This document shows positions 1 through 10,010 of a stretch of DNA of 57,416 bases, piece by piece (the first letter of the stretch is position 1; each line of letters starts with the position of its first letter). This DNA comes from Paludibacter sp. GTDB lineage: Bacteria; Bacteroidota; Bacteroidia; Bacteroidales; Paludibacteraceae. Location of the stretch: the NCBI GenBank assembly GCA_028691965.1, contig JAQUYE010000007.1, positions 1 to 57,416 on the forward strand. Reading direction: 5' to 3'. The position numbers were made by a program, and so were the translations under genes. The notes below the pieces were generated by a model, which was not told the origin of the DNA, searched no databases, and was given only the letters and a program-made list of their open reading frames with translations.

Positions 1-1
1 T

Positions 2-646
2 CCTGTAATTCTGCTAACCGATGGATTTATCGGAAATGGTTCTTCCTTGTGGAAACTACCAAAGCTGGAAGATATGCCTGCAATATATCCTAACTACGTA
101 AAAGCCGGAATGGAAGGTTGTAAGGTTACTGCCCGCGACCCCGAAACCAGGGTGCGTTACTGGAGCTTTCCGGGGATGGAAGGCTTTGAACACCGTAACG
201 GGGGACTGGAAAAGGATTATACTACCGGAGGAATTTCGTCACAACCCGACAACCACGAACTGATGGTTAAAACCCGTCAGGAAAAAGTAGATTACATTGC
301 CAATGTACTCCCCGACCTTACAATAGAAGGCAATCCTGATGCGGAAGTTCTGGTGATCGGTTGGGGATCGACCCGTGGTCACTTACTGAGCGCAGTGAAA
401 GAAATCAATAAGAAGGGAGGAAAAGTAGCCCTTGCTCACTTTAATTATATACAGCCACTTCCAAAGAACACGGCCGAATTACTTAATAAGTATCCCGTAA
501 AGCTTGTATGCGAACTCAATTCCGGACAGTTTGCCTCTTACCTGCGTACAAAAGTACCGGGCGAATACCTCCAGTATAACAAAGTACAGGCTCAACCCTT
601 TACTGTTCATGAATTGGAAGACCATATCAGTTCACTTTTAAACTAA
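2..646 (+). CDS. korA: 2-oxoacid:ferredoxin oxidoreductase alpha subunit, C-terminal part (partial)
   Basis: The 5' end lies outside the window; the frame is open from base 2, giving 214 visible residues. They match the C-terminal half of the alpha subunit of 2-oxoglutarate (2-oxoacid):ferredoxin oxidoreductase: an opening LLTDGFIGN segment, then a transketolase C-terminal-like domain with VLVIGWGSTRG and the late HFNYIQPLPKN segment. In this family the alpha subunit works with the TPP-binding beta subunit to decarboxylate 2-oxoglutarate (or synthesise it reductively), passing electrons to ferredoxin in the cytoplasm. The beta subunit follows after 6 bp, so the two are one transcription unit. 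The substrate (2-oxoglutarate rather than another 2-oxoacid) is inferred from family resemblance. Confidence 0.88.
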   Translation, partial: PVILLTDGFIGNGSSLWKLPKLEDMPAIYPNYVKAGMEGCKVTARDPETRVRYWSFPGMEGFEHRNGGLEKDYTTGGISSQPDNHELMVKTRQEKVDYIANVLPDLTIEGNPDAEVLVIGWGSTRGHLLSAVKEINKKGGKVALAHFNYIQPLPKNTAELLNKYPVKLVCELNSGQFASYLRTKVPGEYLQYNKVQAQPFTVHELEDHISSLLN

Positions 647-652
647 AACAGC

Positions 653-1672
653 ATGGAAACTCAAGAAGTAAAACAATATACAGCCAAGGATTTTAAAAGC
701 GATCAGTATGTACGCTGGTGCCCGGCCTGTGGCGACTATGCCATTCTAAATGTATTGCAGAAGGTGATGGCCGAACTCGCTGTTTCTCCAACCAATACCG
801 CTGTCATTTCAGGTATCGGTTGCTCCTCGCGACTACCGTATTATATTAGTGGATATGGCTTCCACACGATTCACGGTCGTGGAGCTGCTATAGCTACCGG
901 GGTAAAAGTGGCCAATCCCGATTTAACTGTATGGCAGATTACCGGCGACGGCGACTGTCTTGCAATCGGTGGGAATCACTTTATCCATAGCGTACGACGG
1001 AATGTTGATATCAATGTATTGCTGTTTAACAATCAGATTTACGGACTCACCAAGGGACAGTTCTCACCAACTTCAAAAAAAGGCTGGGTAACTAAGTCAT
1101 CGCCATATGGTACTGTCGAACAACCCTTCCGTCCGGGTGAGCTCACCATTGGTGCCCGGGGGAACTTCTTCGGCCGACTGCTGGATGTGGATTTAAAATC
1201 TTCTCAAATGACCATGTTGGCAGCAGCGCGTCACAAAGGTACTTCGGTAATTGAGTGCCTGGTTAACTGTATCATCTTCAACGATGGTGCTCATGGTTAC
1301 CTGGCAGAGAAGGCTTCGCGCGAAGACCGTATCATCGTGCTGGAACACGGTAAGAAAATGATCTTCGGGAAAGATAAAAATAAGGGATTAGTACTCGACG
1401 GATTGAAACTGAAAGTAGTTACTATTGGCGAAGAGGGTATTACTGAAGATGATATTCTTACGCATGATGCCGCTTGTGAAGACCCTACGCTCCACCTGAT
1501 GCTGGTACATATGGAAGCTCCTGATTTTCCTATTGCACTGGGTGTAATCCGTGATGTGCCTGCCGAAACATTCGACGAAGCGATCACCAATCAGATTAAG
1601 AACGAACAGAATAAATCAAGGATAAAATCGTTTGACGACCTGATTGACACGCTCGAACAGTGGGAGGTTTAA
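653..1672 (+). CDS. korB: 2-oxoacid:ferredoxin oxidoreductase beta subunit
   Basis: 339 residues, full length for the beta subunit. The N-terminal WCPACGDYA (about residues 22-30) carries the two family cysteines. The TPP motif is clear: GDGD at 98-101, followed about 25 residues later by NNQIYG (126-131). This subunit binds thiamine pyrophosphate and does the decarboxylation/CoA acylation chemistry with the alpha subunit just upstream (6-bp gap). The gene ends in a 4-bp convergent overlap with the SUI1 gene on the other strand, leaving no room for a separate terminator. Typical of anaerobic Bacteroidales, which use ferredoxin-linked 2-oxoacid metabolism. Confidence 0.92.
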   Translation: METQEVKQYTAKDFKSDQYVRWCPACGDYAILNVLQKVMAELAVSPTNTAVISGIGCSSRLPYYISGYGFHTIHGRGAAIATGVKVANPDLTVWQITGDGDCLAIGGNHFIHSVRRNVDINVLLFNNQIYGLTKGQFSPTSKKGWVTKSSPYGTVEQPFRPGELTIGARGNFFGRLLDVDLKSSQMTMLAAARHKGTSVIECLVNCIIFNDGAHGYLAEKASREDRIIVLEHGKKMIFGKDKNKGLVLDGLKLKVVTIGEEGITEDDILTHDAACEDPTLHLMLVHMEAPDFPIALGVIRDVPAETFDEAITNQIKNEQNKSRIKSFDDLIDTLEQWEV

Positions 1673-2001
1673 AAATTAATCCGCTTTACTTTATAGCCGA
1701 GGTCCAACAGGATTTCGGCTATTTTTTTACGGAAATCACCCTGAATAAGTATCTCCCCGTCGCGACTGGAGCCTCCGGAGCTGCATTTTACTTTTAAGAG
1801 TTTGGCTATTTCCTTCAGCTCGTCATCGCTTTCCTGAAATTCCGATAGTAAAGTAGCCGGCTTTCCTTTTCGTTTATCCAGTTCAATCCGTATCGGCTCT
1901 TTTTGCTTGCCCTTACTTTTATTCTCCTGCGACACAACCACCGGCTCTTCACCTTCGGGCAGGTCGGCTTTCATCGCCCCTAATTTATCTCTCCAATCCA
2001 T
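1669..2001 (-). CDS. SUI1/eIF1-family translation factor (YciH-like)
   Basis: 110 residues, usual size for bacterial SUI1-domain proteins. The first 55 residues are charged and low in hydrophobics; the C-terminal half holds the SUI1 fold with the signature CSSGGSSRDGEILIQGD (about 73-89) and a basic end. YciH-type proteins resemble eIF1 and are thought to affect start-codon fidelity on the 30S subunit; the role in Bacteroidota is not established. It is the last gene of a leftward run, and its start overlaps the SpoU methyltransferase by 17 bp, so the two are probably translationally coupled and both tied to translation/RNA. Confidence 0.85.
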   Translation of the reverse strand: MDWRDKLGAMKADLPEGEEPVVVSQENKSKGKQKEPIRIELDKRKGKPATLLSEFQESDDELKEIAKLLKVKCSSGGSSRDGEILIQGDFRKKIAEILLDLGYKVKRINF

Positions 2002-2533
2002 GATTCAGTAGTTTAAATAATTCCCAGATAACAATACCACCGGCTACACTCACATTCAGGGAATGCTTGGTGCCAAACTGAGGGATCTCAATGCATCCGT
2101 CACAACGATCGATAACGGCTTGTTGCACTCCTTTCACTTCATGACCCAGTACTACAGCTATCCTGTCAGCATCGCCACGACGCAGGTGATTCAACGGTAT
2201 ACTTCCTTCGGCTTGTTCAACCGCATAGACTATATAACCCTTTGATTTTAAGTCATCAACAGCTGTAATCGTATCTTCAAAACACCTCCACTCTACCGAA
2301 TCTTCTGCTCCCAACGCTGTCTTGTGAATTTCAGGATGAGGGGGCACAGATGTAATGCCGCAAAGGTAAACTGCTTCAGCTAAGAAGGCATCCGAACTAC
2401 GAAATACCGATCCGACATTGTGTAGACTCCGTACATTGTCGAGGACTATTACCAGGGGAGTTTTTACTGCTGATTGAAATTCCTGCTGCGATAAGCGTTC
2501 AAGTTCGGTAATATGAAGTTTTCTGTTTGTCAT
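1985..2533 (-). CDS. TrmH/SpoU family RNA 2'-O-methyltransferase
   Basis: 182 residues with all three SPOUT knot motifs: motif 1 NVRSLHNVGSVFR (33-45, with the SpoU Asn and Arg), motif 2 VVLGHEVKGV (127-136) and motif 3 IPQFGTKHSLNVSVA (150-164). The enzyme uses S-adenosylmethionine to methylate ribose 2'-OH in tRNA or rRNA. The target nucleotide cannot be read from sequence; the short length without an N-terminal extension fits a tRNA (TrmH/TrmL-like) enzyme better than RlmB. It overlaps the upstream S41 protease stop by 4 bp (ATGA) and the downstream SUI1 gene by 17 bp. Confidence 0.88.
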   Translation of the reverse strand: MTNRKLHITELERLSQQEFQSAVKTPLVIVLDNVRSLHNVGSVFRSSDAFLAEAVYLCGITSVPPHPEIHKTALGAEDSVEWRCFEDTITAVDDLKSKGYIVYAVEQAEGSIPLNHLRRGDADRIAVVLGHEVKGVQQAVIDRCDGCIEIPQFGTKHSLNVSVAGGIVIWELFKLLNHGLER

Positions 2534-3546
2534 AAGCTCATAATAATATTCACTGCCCTTTCAATAAGTGTGTCTTCACCATTGGCCACATCCCGCGCAT
2601 CGAGCATTACTTTCAGGTCGGGTTCAATGCCAAATTCAATGGGCTGCATCGCACCATCGTACATCGGACTGGACGAGAAACGTACCATCCAACCATTCGG
2701 AAGTTCATTAGAAGAAGGTAAACCGCCACCGCCACCACTCAGATCTCCCAGTATAAGTGAGTTGGGCGCATCCTTCATCCGGCAGATAAACATATTGGTA
2801 GCCGAATAGGAACCACGGTTTGCCAGAATAATAACGGGGCGTTGCCATTGAATATTTTTGCTGGCTTTGGTAGGCATGGCTACCGGTTTGGAGAAATCAC
2901 TGTGCCCCGGTCCTGTCTTGTGTTTCATATAGATACTCACCGTATCCTGCCTGAAAAAGTAGGATGCCAGTCGTTCCGACAAATCGGCCGAGCCTCCCCC
3001 GTTACTCCTGACATCGATAATTAATCCGCGGCATTCCTTAAAATAAGTCATCGCGTAGTACATATTTGTATCTGAAAATGAATCAGAAAAACTACCGTAA
3101 TAGATGTAGCCGATCGAATCGTTTGCTATACGTTCATAACGGAGACCTCCAGCCTGACGATAGTTGGAGCCCAGGTAACGGTTGCTGTAAATAAGTGATA
3201 CATCAAAGTTGGCAGGATAATCAGAAAACCACTTCCGGTAACGACTGCGGTCGAAAGATGAATAAAGATTAACATGCCCGTCTTTCAACTCTGTCAACAT
3301 TTCAGCCATGGCATCAAAAAATTTCAGTTCGGTGACAGTATCATTGCCCAGTCGCGCGTTATAGACCGTATACACCGAATCCCAGTCGATCTTCTTTTCA
3401 TCCAGAAAACAATATTGAGTATCGATTATCTTCCACAGGCTCTCAAAATTGTTTCTGTAGTTATTCACGGGTATGTCGGGTTCTTGCAGGCAACTGCTTA
3501 GCAGCGCCGTTAAGAGTAACCATTTTAAGTATTTTATTGCTTGCAT
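2530..3546 (-). CDS. S41-family peptidase, lipoprotein
   Basis: 338 residues. A lipoprotein signal (TALLSSC, lipid-accepting Cys19) predicts attachment to the periplasmic or outer membrane face. The C-terminal-processing-type S41 core follows: LIIDVRSNGGGS (175-186) and the nucleophile region NRGSYSATN (243-251), with Ser248 the likely nucleophile. No PDZ domain is evident between signal and core, unlike CtpA/Prc. The usual Glu two residues after the catalytic Ser-Ala is Asn here, so activity cannot be assumed. It lies 9 bp downstream of the barrel protein and overlaps the methyltransferase start by 4 bp. Substrate unknown. Confidence 0.85.
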   Translation of the reverse strand: MQAIKYLKWLLLTALLSSCLQEPDIPVNNYRNNFESLWKIIDTQYCFLDEKKIDWDSVYTVYNARLGNDTVTELKFFDAMAEMLTELKDGHVNLYSSFDRSRYRKWFSDYPANFDVSLIYSNRYLGSNYRQAGGLRYERIANDSIGYIYYGSFSDSFSDTNMYYAMTYFKECRGLIIDVRSNGGGSADLSERLASYFFRQDTVSIYMKHKTGPGHSDFSKPVAMPTKASKNIQWQRPVIILANRGSYSATNMFICRMKDAPNSLILGDLSGGGGGLPSSNELPNGWMVRFSSSPMYDGAMQPIEFGIEPDLKVMLDARDVANGEDTLIERAVNIIMSL

Positions 3547-3555
3547 ACATCTATT

Positions 3556-4437
3556 TTAATACATGGAACGAATAAAATGAGAAGGGAAGCGGGATGTCCG
3601 ACCCGAACTCCGGAAGATATCGTAAGTTATACCCAGCAAAACCGACTGCTCCTTCATACTGTATATCGGACCGCTACCCTGAAACTTTAACGAGTTATAG
3701 CGCCATCCGAGATGTATAGTGGACCTTCGCAAAGGGAAATCGAGCGATACCGATACCTTATGCCCCTGTCGGTTGTGCAAAGAACTAAAGAAGATTGCCT
3801 CTGAAAGCTGCCTCGAGCTGTATAGTTCATAATAACTCAATCCGGGATAAGGAACGAACATCATCCCTATAAAAGGAATCTCATACGAACCGGTAAACTG
3901 AAGGGTACGCTTACGTGTCTGAAGAAAATAACGGGCTCCGATCACGGCATTCAGTGTAAAGGCAATGTCCAGGTTGATGGGATTATTAACATTGCGCGAA
4001 TTCATTTTAAATCCGTAGTCGCCTTCCATTGCAGCTCCGGCCAATACGACCAGGTTGTCAATTTTCCGGTAATGATACTGCATTCCCCAGCTCAGATTAC
4101 CTCCCAGGTAATCAACCACTGCCGTTGAAGCAGGATTATAGGTCCGTGCAGTCATCCCGGTAAGACGAATAAAACGTGAGAACCGGTTGGAATCGGGATT
4201 CAGGAACCGCTGCTCCAGTAGTTCAACCCTCACCCCTATCCCTGAATAGTTTAACGACGACAAATAAGGATCAAAGAGATCTACAAAACTGATCCCTGCG
4301 CGGTGATTGGCAGTGGAAAGTCTGTAAACCGGCTGTTCGTCGGTTTGTGCCATCAGCCAGCCGGAAAAGAAAGCGATCAGGAAGAGCAGACTCAGTTTTC
4401 GATGCATCCCGGTAGTAATTGTTCTGTTTCCTTTCAT
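3556..4437 (-). CDS. Predicted outer-membrane barrel protein, DUF3316-like
   Basis: Start chosen at 4437 because this ATG overlaps the transporter stop (ATGA, 4 bp); an in-frame ATG at 4449 lies further inside the transporter gene and one at 4407 gives the tidiest signal peptide. The protein begins with a hydrophobic signal ending in LMAQ, then alternating aromatic/polar segments of about 10 residues, as in outer-membrane barrels. The stretch FDPYLSSLNYSG resembles the Bacteroidales DUF3316 family; this assignment is from memory of the family. No enzyme motifs. Its neighbours are an NSS transporter and a surface lipoprotein protease, consistent with an envelope role. Function unknown. Confidence 0.72.
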   Translation of the reverse strand: MKGNRTITTGMHRKLSLLFLIAFFSGWLMAQTDEQPVYRLSTANHRAGISFVDLFDPYLSSLNYSGIGVRVELLEQRFLNPDSNRFSRFIRLTGMTARTYNPASTAVVDYLGGNLSWGMQYHYRKIDNLVVLAGAAMEGDYGFKMNSRNVNNPINLDIAFTLNAVIGARYFLQTRKRTLQFTGSYEIPFIGMMFVPYPGLSYYELYSSRQLSEAIFFSSLHNRQGHKVSVSLDFPLRRSTIHLGWRYNSLKFQGSGPIYSMKEQSVLLGITYDIFRSSGRTSRFPSHFIRSMY

Positions 4438-5798
4438 ACTCCCAGCCATTTACCAAGACCCAACTGATTCAGTAGCACCAGCAGGATACCCAACGGTGCC
4501 ACATAGCGGATCAACATGAGATAGAAATTAAAAAACCTTAGTTTAAGTCGACCCTCATTACTGATCTCCCTCTTAAGCAACTTCGCAGGCATCACCCAAC
4601 CGGCAAACAGAGCAATAAACAATCCTCCCAGAGGCATCAACACCTTAGAAGTTACATTATCGAACAAATCGAAGAAGGTCATCCCGAAAACATGTACCTC
4701 ACGCCATACGCCAAAAGAAAGAGATGAAAGTGTACTGAATACCAACACTGCAAGTACAACACCGATAGTGGCAGGTACCCGTTTCAGTTTAAATTCTTCG
4801 GTAACATAAGCTACCACCACCTCCATCAGGGAGATAATCGAAGTAAGTGCCGCAACACTGAGCAGGATAAAGAACAAGATCGCCCAAAACTGACCACCGG
4901 GAAGGTTGGAGAACACATTGGGCAAAGTTATAAACACCAGTTCCGGTCCTTGCCCCGGGTTAATCCCCTGCGAAAAAGCAGCAGGGAAAATAGCAACAGC
5001 AGCAAGTACTGCAACAAGTGTATCCAGTAAAGTGACCTCAGCAACCGTGTGCCCCAGTTTGTTCTTTTTACTTATGTACGAACCATACGTAATCATGCAC
5101 CCCATCCCAAGGCTCAGGGAGAAGAATGCTTGTCCCATGGCACTCAGAATAACCGATGAATTAATCTTACTAAAATCAGGCTGAAAGAGAAAGCGTAGTC
5201 CGTCAATTCCGCCAGGCAGGGTTACCGAGCGAATCCCTAACGCAATTATAATAACCAACAGCAGAGGCATTAAAAATTTTGTACTTCGCTCAATTCCATC
5301 CTTTACTCCCAGTAGTATAATGCTGGCTGCAATGATCATAAAAATAACCGTCCACAAGAGAGGTCGTACTGTATCACTACTGAATTCGGTAAAATTGGAA
5401 GCAAGGGTTGTTGCGTCTTTGCCGGCAAACTGATTGGTGAATGCCTGATAGATATATTCAAAAGTCCATCCTGAAACCACAGAATAAAAACCCATGATAA
5501 GAAAAGCAGAAACCACTCCCATTACTCCGATTAACCACCATTTGCCACGGGGATCAATCTTACGGAACGATCCGGAAGCATCTGATTGTCCAAGGCGGCC
5601 TATTGCAAATTCGGAGAGCATAATCGGAGCACCGAGAAGTACTACAAACAGGACATACAATATCAGAAATGCAGCACCACCGTATTGACCCAACTCGTAG
5701 GGAAAGCGCCATATATTTCCAAGCCCCACGGCCGAACCGGCAGCCGCTGCAACTACAGCCATTTTACTGCTAAAGTTTATTCTGTTTTCTTTCGACAT
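4434..5798 (-). CDS. Sodium-dependent neurotransmitter:sodium symporter (NSS/SNF) family transporter
   Basis: 454 residues with about 11-12 hydrophobic helices. TM1 carries the NSS signature AAAGSAVGLGNIWRFPY (residues 15-31), the unwound region that binds Na+ and substrate in LeuT-type transporters. GAPIMLSEFAIGR follows at the end of TM2. The family couples inward Na+ flow to uptake of amino acids or related amines across the inner membrane; the substrate here is not deducible. First gene of the leftward unit. Directly upstream, 5841-5848 on the plus strand reads CAAAAATA, i.e. a TAnnTTTG -7 element facing this gene. Confidence 0.93.
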   Translation of the reverse strand: MSKENRINFSSKMAVVAAAAGSAVGLGNIWRFPYELGQYGGAAFLILYVLFVVLLGAPIMLSEFAIGRLGQSDASGSFRKIDPRGKWWLIGVMGVVSAFLIMGFYSVVSGWTFEYIYQAFTNQFAGKDATTLASNFTEFSSDTVRPLLWTVIFMIIAASIILLGVKDGIERSTKFLMPLLLVIIIALGIRSVTLPGGIDGLRFLFQPDFSKINSSVILSAMGQAFFSLSLGMGCMITYGSYISKKNKLGHTVAEVTLLDTLVAVLAAVAIFPAAFSQGINPGQGPELVFITLPNVFSNLPGGQFWAILFFILLSVAALTSIISLMEVVVAYVTEEFKLKRVPATIGVVLAVLVFSTLSSLSFGVWREVHVFGMTFFDLFDNVTSKVLMPLGGLFIALFAGWVMPAKLLKREISNEGRLKLRFFNFYLMLIRYVAPLGILLVLLNQLGLGKWLGV

Positions 5799-5924
5799 CC
5801 GTTTAGTATCAATTAGTAGAGAAATAAATAAAATAAATTACAAAAATACTATTTTTTTTGTACTATCGACATCAGCCACTCCCCTATGGCACCTTATTTC
5901 CCTATTTATCTGAATCATATTTAT

Positions 5925-5932
5925 TATCTTTG
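5925..5932 (+). promoter_or_regulatory. -7 promoter element of rdgB
   Basis: TATCTTTG matches the Bacteroidota -7 consensus TAnnTTTG and lies 23 bp before the rdgB ATG. No clear TTTG is present at the expected -33 distance. Confidence 0.6.
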
Positions 5933-5955
5933 CATCAGTTTGATACCCTATAAAA

Positions 5956-6534
5956 ATGAGAAAACTAGTATTTGCTACCAACAATAGTCATAAATTAGAA
6001 GAAGTTAGTGCTGTTCTTGGCGACCAGCTCGACATTCTTAGTCTTAAAGAAATCGGTTGTACCGAAGATATTCCCGAAACTGCTACAACACTCGAGGGCA
6101 ACGCCTTACTAAAGGCACAGCATGTATATAACCAATACGGATACGACTGTTTTGCCGATGATACCGGTCTTGAAGTAGAAGCCCTGGAAGGACGACCCGG
6201 GGTGTACTCTGCACGCTACGCCGGAGAAGATCAAAACGCAGAACGCAACATGGAAAAGCTTCTGCACGAACTGGAAGGAAGCACCAACCGACGTGCCCGT
6301 TTCCGTACCGTAGTGGCATTGATTGAAGGAGGGAATGTGCGTTACTTTGAAGGTCAGATTGCCGGTCAGATTATCGGGAATCGAAAAGGAAGTGCCGGCT
6401 TCGGTTACGATCCTGTATTTGTACCCGATGGATATTCACAAACATTTGCAGAACTTGGTAGTGAACTGAAAAATAAAATCAGTCACCGGGCGTTAGCTAT
6501 ACAAGCGTTAATTAAGTATCTAAAGCAACAATGA
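5956..6534 (+). CDS. rdgB: Non-canonical purine NTP diphosphatase (RdgB/HAM1)
   Basis: 192 residues, the family's normal length. The N-terminal [11 protein letters not shown] (7-17) is the phosphate-binding TxNxxK motif; [12 protein letters not shown] carries the catalytic Asp pair, and the C-terminal [10 protein letters not shown] and SHRALAI segments are diagnostic. It hydrolyses dITP, dXTP and XTP to monophosphates in the cytoplasm, keeping deaminated purines out of DNA. Its stop overlaps the porZ start by 4 bp (ATGA), so a housekeeping enzyme is coupled to a T9SS gene. Confidence 0.94.
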   Translation: MRKLVFATNNSHKLEEVSAVLGDQLDILSLKEIGCTEDIPETATTLEGNALLKAQHVYNQYGYDCFADDTGLEVEALEGRPGVYSARYAGEDQNAERNMEKLLHELEGSTNRRARFRTVVALIEGGNVRYFEGQIAGQIIGNRKGSAGFGYDPVFVPDGYSQTFAELGSELKNKISHRALAIQALIKYLKQQ

Positions 6535-8870
6535 GAAAATCCATTCTGTATATTCTACTGCTGGGCATAGGATTATCAGCCTATAGTCAGGGTGTAATCG
6601 GAAAGTGGCGTACCCACCTGGCCTATAACAATGTAAATCAGATCGCTCAATCTAAATCGAAGATTTACGCGATAAGTGAGGGCTCGTTGTTTTCGGTAAG
6701 CAAACTCGACGGAGAAATAGAATTTTACAGTAAGATGAGCGGGTTGAACGATGGTAATATCCTTCAGATTGAATACGATGAAGCCAACGATCAACTTCTT
6801 ATCATCTATCAGAATGGGAATATTGACATTATGCAGGAGCAGGATGGAGTAGTTATCAATATACCGGACCTGTACCGGAAACAAATGAGCTCCAACAAAG
6901 CAATCAACGAGGTTAGCTTTGAAGGTAATTTCGCATACTTGTCATGCGACTTTGGAATTCTGCTGGTAAATATGCAGCGACAGGAAATTGTCGACACCTA
7001 TATTATCGGACAAGGAGGTGCTCAATCCAGGGTAATCTCTACCACTGTTCACGGAAATTCTATCTACTCCATTTCTGAAAACAAACTCCTTTCTGCTGAT
7101 GTCACGAAGCCTCATCTGTTGGTGAATTATGAATACTGGAATCAAGTGACTCAGGTTCCCGGATCAGGTGATTTTAAACAGGTGTTTACCTTTGCAGGAA
7201 AACTAATGCTGTTGCGGGGAGGAAAACTGTACCGTCAGGACGAAGACAGCTGGACGATGCTGGCTTCGGCACTGGATATCTACAAGGCAACTGTTTCGCA
7301 TGGATCCATCATCATTAACGACAAAACCAGTTATGTGTTTACGCTGAATGAACAGTTTGAGCTGGGGATTCAGCAAATTGTTGTTTCTGAAGATGTGGAA
7401 TACGATCAGGAAAACACTACCTTTTGGCTTGCGGGAGTGGAGATGGGGGTTGTATCTGCTAAAATAAGTGCAACAGCTCCTCCGGAACTCAACTATTATA
7501 AACCGAAAGGACCGGCAGTTAACACTCCCTATTCAATGACTTTTGCCGGTGAAAAGTTATTCGTGGTTCCCGGGGGGAGATGGGATGATTCCTACAATCG
7601 TCCCGGAGTTATCATGATTTACGAAAATGAACAATGGAAAAACATTCCGGCCATCACTTTTGAAGGTATTATTCAACAAGAGATCCCCTATCAACTTGCC
7701 CTCGACCTGGTTAATGTAGCTGTCAATCCAAACGACGATTCTCATTTCTTTGTTACCTCCTTTGGGTCCGGACTCTTTGAATTCAGAGACGATGCTTTCC
7801 ATAAATGGCATAACCATACCAATAGTACACTTACCAATGTAATTGCTTCAGTACCCTACCGCTATATCCGTCTGGATGGTGCCACCTTCGATACAGAAGG
7901 TAACTTGTGGCTCTGTAATATGTTCGACGCACATGCCATTAAGATTTTAAGTGCAGACGGAACCTGGAAGTCACTGCACTTTCCGGCTTCCAACAAGGCA
8001 ACTCTCGGTAATATCCTTATCAACAATCAGAATTCAAAACAGAAGTGGGTAAATTCGGTGCGTCACGAACCGGGACTGTTTATATGGGATGATAACGGTT
8101 CTATTGACGACCAGAGCGATGATAAAAGCATATTTCTTAATTCATTCCCCGACGTCGACAATGTTGGAAGCGATATACGACCGCAAAAAATCTTTACATT
8201 AAAACAGGATAAGAACGGAGTAATCTGGGCCGGAACCGACATCGGACCGCTTTTGTTCTACAACACTACCCGGGCTTTCGAAGCTGGTTATACCTGTTCA
8301 CGGGTAAAAATTCCCCGCAACGATGGTACTAACCAGGCCGACTACCTGCTCAAGAACGAAGAGGTGCAAGCTATTGCTATTGATGGTGCAAATCGCAAAT
8401 GGTTAGGTACAAGTACTTCGGGGGTATACCTGATGTCGGAGAACGGGCAGGAAACCATTCGTCATTTTACATCAGCCAATAGTCCGCTTTTATCAGATAA
8501 TATACTCTCTATCGCTATGAACCCGGTAAGCGGTGAAGTATTTTTCGGGACCAGTAATGGATTAATATCGTACCAGAGTGATGCTGCTGATGGTGCAGGT
8601 ACTTTTGAAAATGTATATGCCTATCCCAACCCTGTACGTGAAAATTACAACGGAATCATAACGATAACCGGATTAATGAATAACACGCAGGTGAAAATTA
8701 CCGATATCAACGGAAATCTGATCTATCAAACCATTTCGAATGGAAGTCTGGCTACCTGGGATGGAAAAGACAGTTCCGGACGTAAAGTGAATACCGGCAT
8801 TTACCTGGCAATATGTAACAGTGAAGACGGCTCTCAAAGTACGATTACAAAGATTATGGTAATAAACTGA
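6531..8870 (+). CDS. porZ: PorZ-like type IX secretion beta-propeller protein with C-terminal sorting domain
   Basis: 779 residues, close to Porphyromonas gingivalis PorZ. A signal peptide (about 1-20, ending AYSQ) is followed by two-component-regulator-type propeller repeats: short blades with repeated [16 protein letters not shown] and [12 protein letters not shown] motifs. Residues about 695-779 form a T9SS type A sorting domain ([10 protein letters not shown], then [12 protein letters not shown] and a GIYLAI strand). PorZ is a surface component of the attachment complex that delivers anionic LPS for anchoring of secreted cargo. Overlaps rdgB by 4 bp; a membrane protein follows after 6 bp. 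Confidence 0.85.
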   Translation: MRKSILYILLLGIGLSAYSQGVIGKWRTHLAYNNVNQIAQSKSKIYAISEGSLFSVSKLDGEIEFYSKMSGLNDGNILQIEYDEANDQLLIIYQNGNIDIMQEQDGVVINIPDLYRKQMSSNKAINEVSFEGNFAYLSCDFGILLVNMQRQEIVDTYIIGQGGAQSRVISTTVHGNSIYSISENKLLSADVTKPHLLVNYEYWNQVTQVPGSGDFKQVFTFAGKLMLLRGGKLYRQDEDSWTMLASALDIYKATVSHGSIIINDKTSYVFTLNEQFELGIQQIVVSEDVEYDQENTTFWLAGVEMGVVSAKISATAPPELNYYKPKGPAVNTPYSMTFAGEKLFVVPGGRWDDSYNRPGVIMIYENEQWKNIPAITFEGIIQQEIPYQLALDLVNVAVNPNDDSHFFVTSFGSGLFEFRDDAFHKWHNHTNSTLTNVIASVPYRYIRLDGATFDTEGNLWLCNMFDAHAIKILSADGTWKSLHFPASNKATLGNILINNQNSKQKWVNSVRHEPGLFIWDDNGSIDDQSDDKSIFLNSFPDVDNVGSDIRPQKIFTLKQDKNGVIWAGTDIGPLLFYNTTRAFEAGYTCSRVKIPRNDGTNQADYLLKNEEVQAIAIDGANRKWLGTSTSGVYLMSENGQETIRHFTSANSPLLSDNILSIAMNPVSGEVFFGTSNGLISYQSDAADGAGTFENVYAYPNPVRENYNGIITITGLMNNTQVKITDINGNLIYQTISNGSLATWDGKDSSGRKVNTGIYLAICNSEDGSQSTITKIMVIN

Positions 8871-8876
8871 TCCGGT

Positions 8877-10010
8877 ATGGAAAAGGGTCTGAGTCTGCTT
8901 ATCTACCTTCTGATTAACGGCCTGTTTCTGCTGAAATACCTTCCGGAAACAGCCCTGAATCCATTTACAGGCTTAGTAGTCTACAGTACTCTTATAGCAG
9001 GCGTATTCCTGTTGATGAAGTACCTCAGCCGACAACTTACTTCAATACGACAACAACAACTCCGGTGGCCCTACCTGTTATTGTCCTTACTGACTGTTTC
9101 CGGAATACTGGTTTTACATCAACTAATTGACCCCATGGAATTGCAGGTCGATCGCTGGTCGGCCATCGATCATTTTCTGGAACGCATGCTTTCGGGTGAA
9201 TATCCTTACCTGGCCACTACCCATCTCGGAGGATACGGATCGCCATTCCCATTCTGGAATATCTTCCACCTTCCCTTTTATCTGATGGGAGATGTGGCTA
9301 TTGGCATGACGGTGGTTGTATTGGTGCTTCTGATTAGTCTGAAAAAGCTATCCGGTTCCTACGAAAGAGCAATTACATACCTGCTCTTCCTAACGCTAAG
9401 TCCGGCATTCTGGTACGAAGTCGCCGTACGAAGCGACCTGCTTTATAACTTTCTACTTTGCTTTATTATCTGTGCATGGTGGTACCGAAGCGGCATCAAC
9501 ATCAGCCGATCGGGTTTTTTAACAGGTGTGGTAAGCGGACTACTGCTCTCTTCCCGCCTATCAATTGTAATACCGTTTTTTATCTTTCTTTTTCCGGGAT
9601 TTATAAACAGCAGCTGGAAGCAACGACTGTGTTTTACCGGAACAGCAGCCGGCGTATTTCTGCTTAGCTTTCTTCCATTTATAATCTGGGATGCTGAAAG
9701 CCTTATTTTCTTTGAATACAATCCATTTGTACTACAATCAAGGCAGGGGTCGATTCTTGAAGTCGTGGTATTACTTGCATTGCTCCTTCCTTTTTCGCTG
9801 GTATGGAAAGAGCGCTTCGATCGCTATACCCTGTATACTTCCCTCACTATCCTGATTTTTGTTGCAGTAACCTTTATGCACCGGATGGTAATTGATAATT
9901 TCGACTCCGGACTTTTCAGTTCACGGTACGACATTAGCTATTTTTCGATGGCCCTGCCATTTGTTATTTGGGGAATGACCTACAAAATGAAACAAAAAAA
10001 CGATTTATGA
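8877..10010 (+). CDS. Polytopic membrane protein, GT-C glycosyltransferase-like
   Basis: 377 residues with roughly ten hydrophobic helices spread over the whole length. The first large periplasmic loop contains a [20 protein letters not shown] segment (about residues 95-114), followed by [11 protein letters not shown]. This Asp-bearing loop after TM3 resembles the first loop of GT-C polyprenyl-phosphate-sugar mannosyltransferases (GT39/GT87-type), but I recognise no specific family. It sits 6 bp after porZ, so it is probably co-transcribed; a role in surface glycan assembly is inference from that. Its last 6 bp overlap the folE stop on the other strand. Confidence 0.7.
   Translation: MEKGLSLLIYLLINGLFLLKYLPETALNPFTGLVVYSTLIAGVFLLMKYLSRQLTSIRQQQLRWPYLLLSLLTVSGILVLHQLIDPMELQVDRWSAIDHFLERMLSGEYPYLATTHLGGYGSPFPFWNIFHLPFYLMGDVAIGMTVVVLVLLISLKKLSGSYERAITYLLFLTLSPAFWYEVAVRSDLLYNFLLCFIICAWWYRSGINISRSGFLTGVVSGLLLSSRLSIVIPFFIFLFPGFINSSWKQRLCFTGTAAGVFLLSFLPFIIWDAESLIFFEYNPFVLQSRQGSILEVVVLLALLLPFSLVWKERFDRYTLYTSLTILIFVAVTFMHRMVIDNFDSGLFSSRYDISYFSMALPFVIWGMTYKMKQKNDL

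Noticed and set aside
8017-8025. TTATCAACA inside porZ as a DnaA box
   Set aside because: Isolated, within coding sequence, without neighbouring boxes or A/T-rich DNA; taken as background. The same applies to the copy at 12464-12472 in recG.
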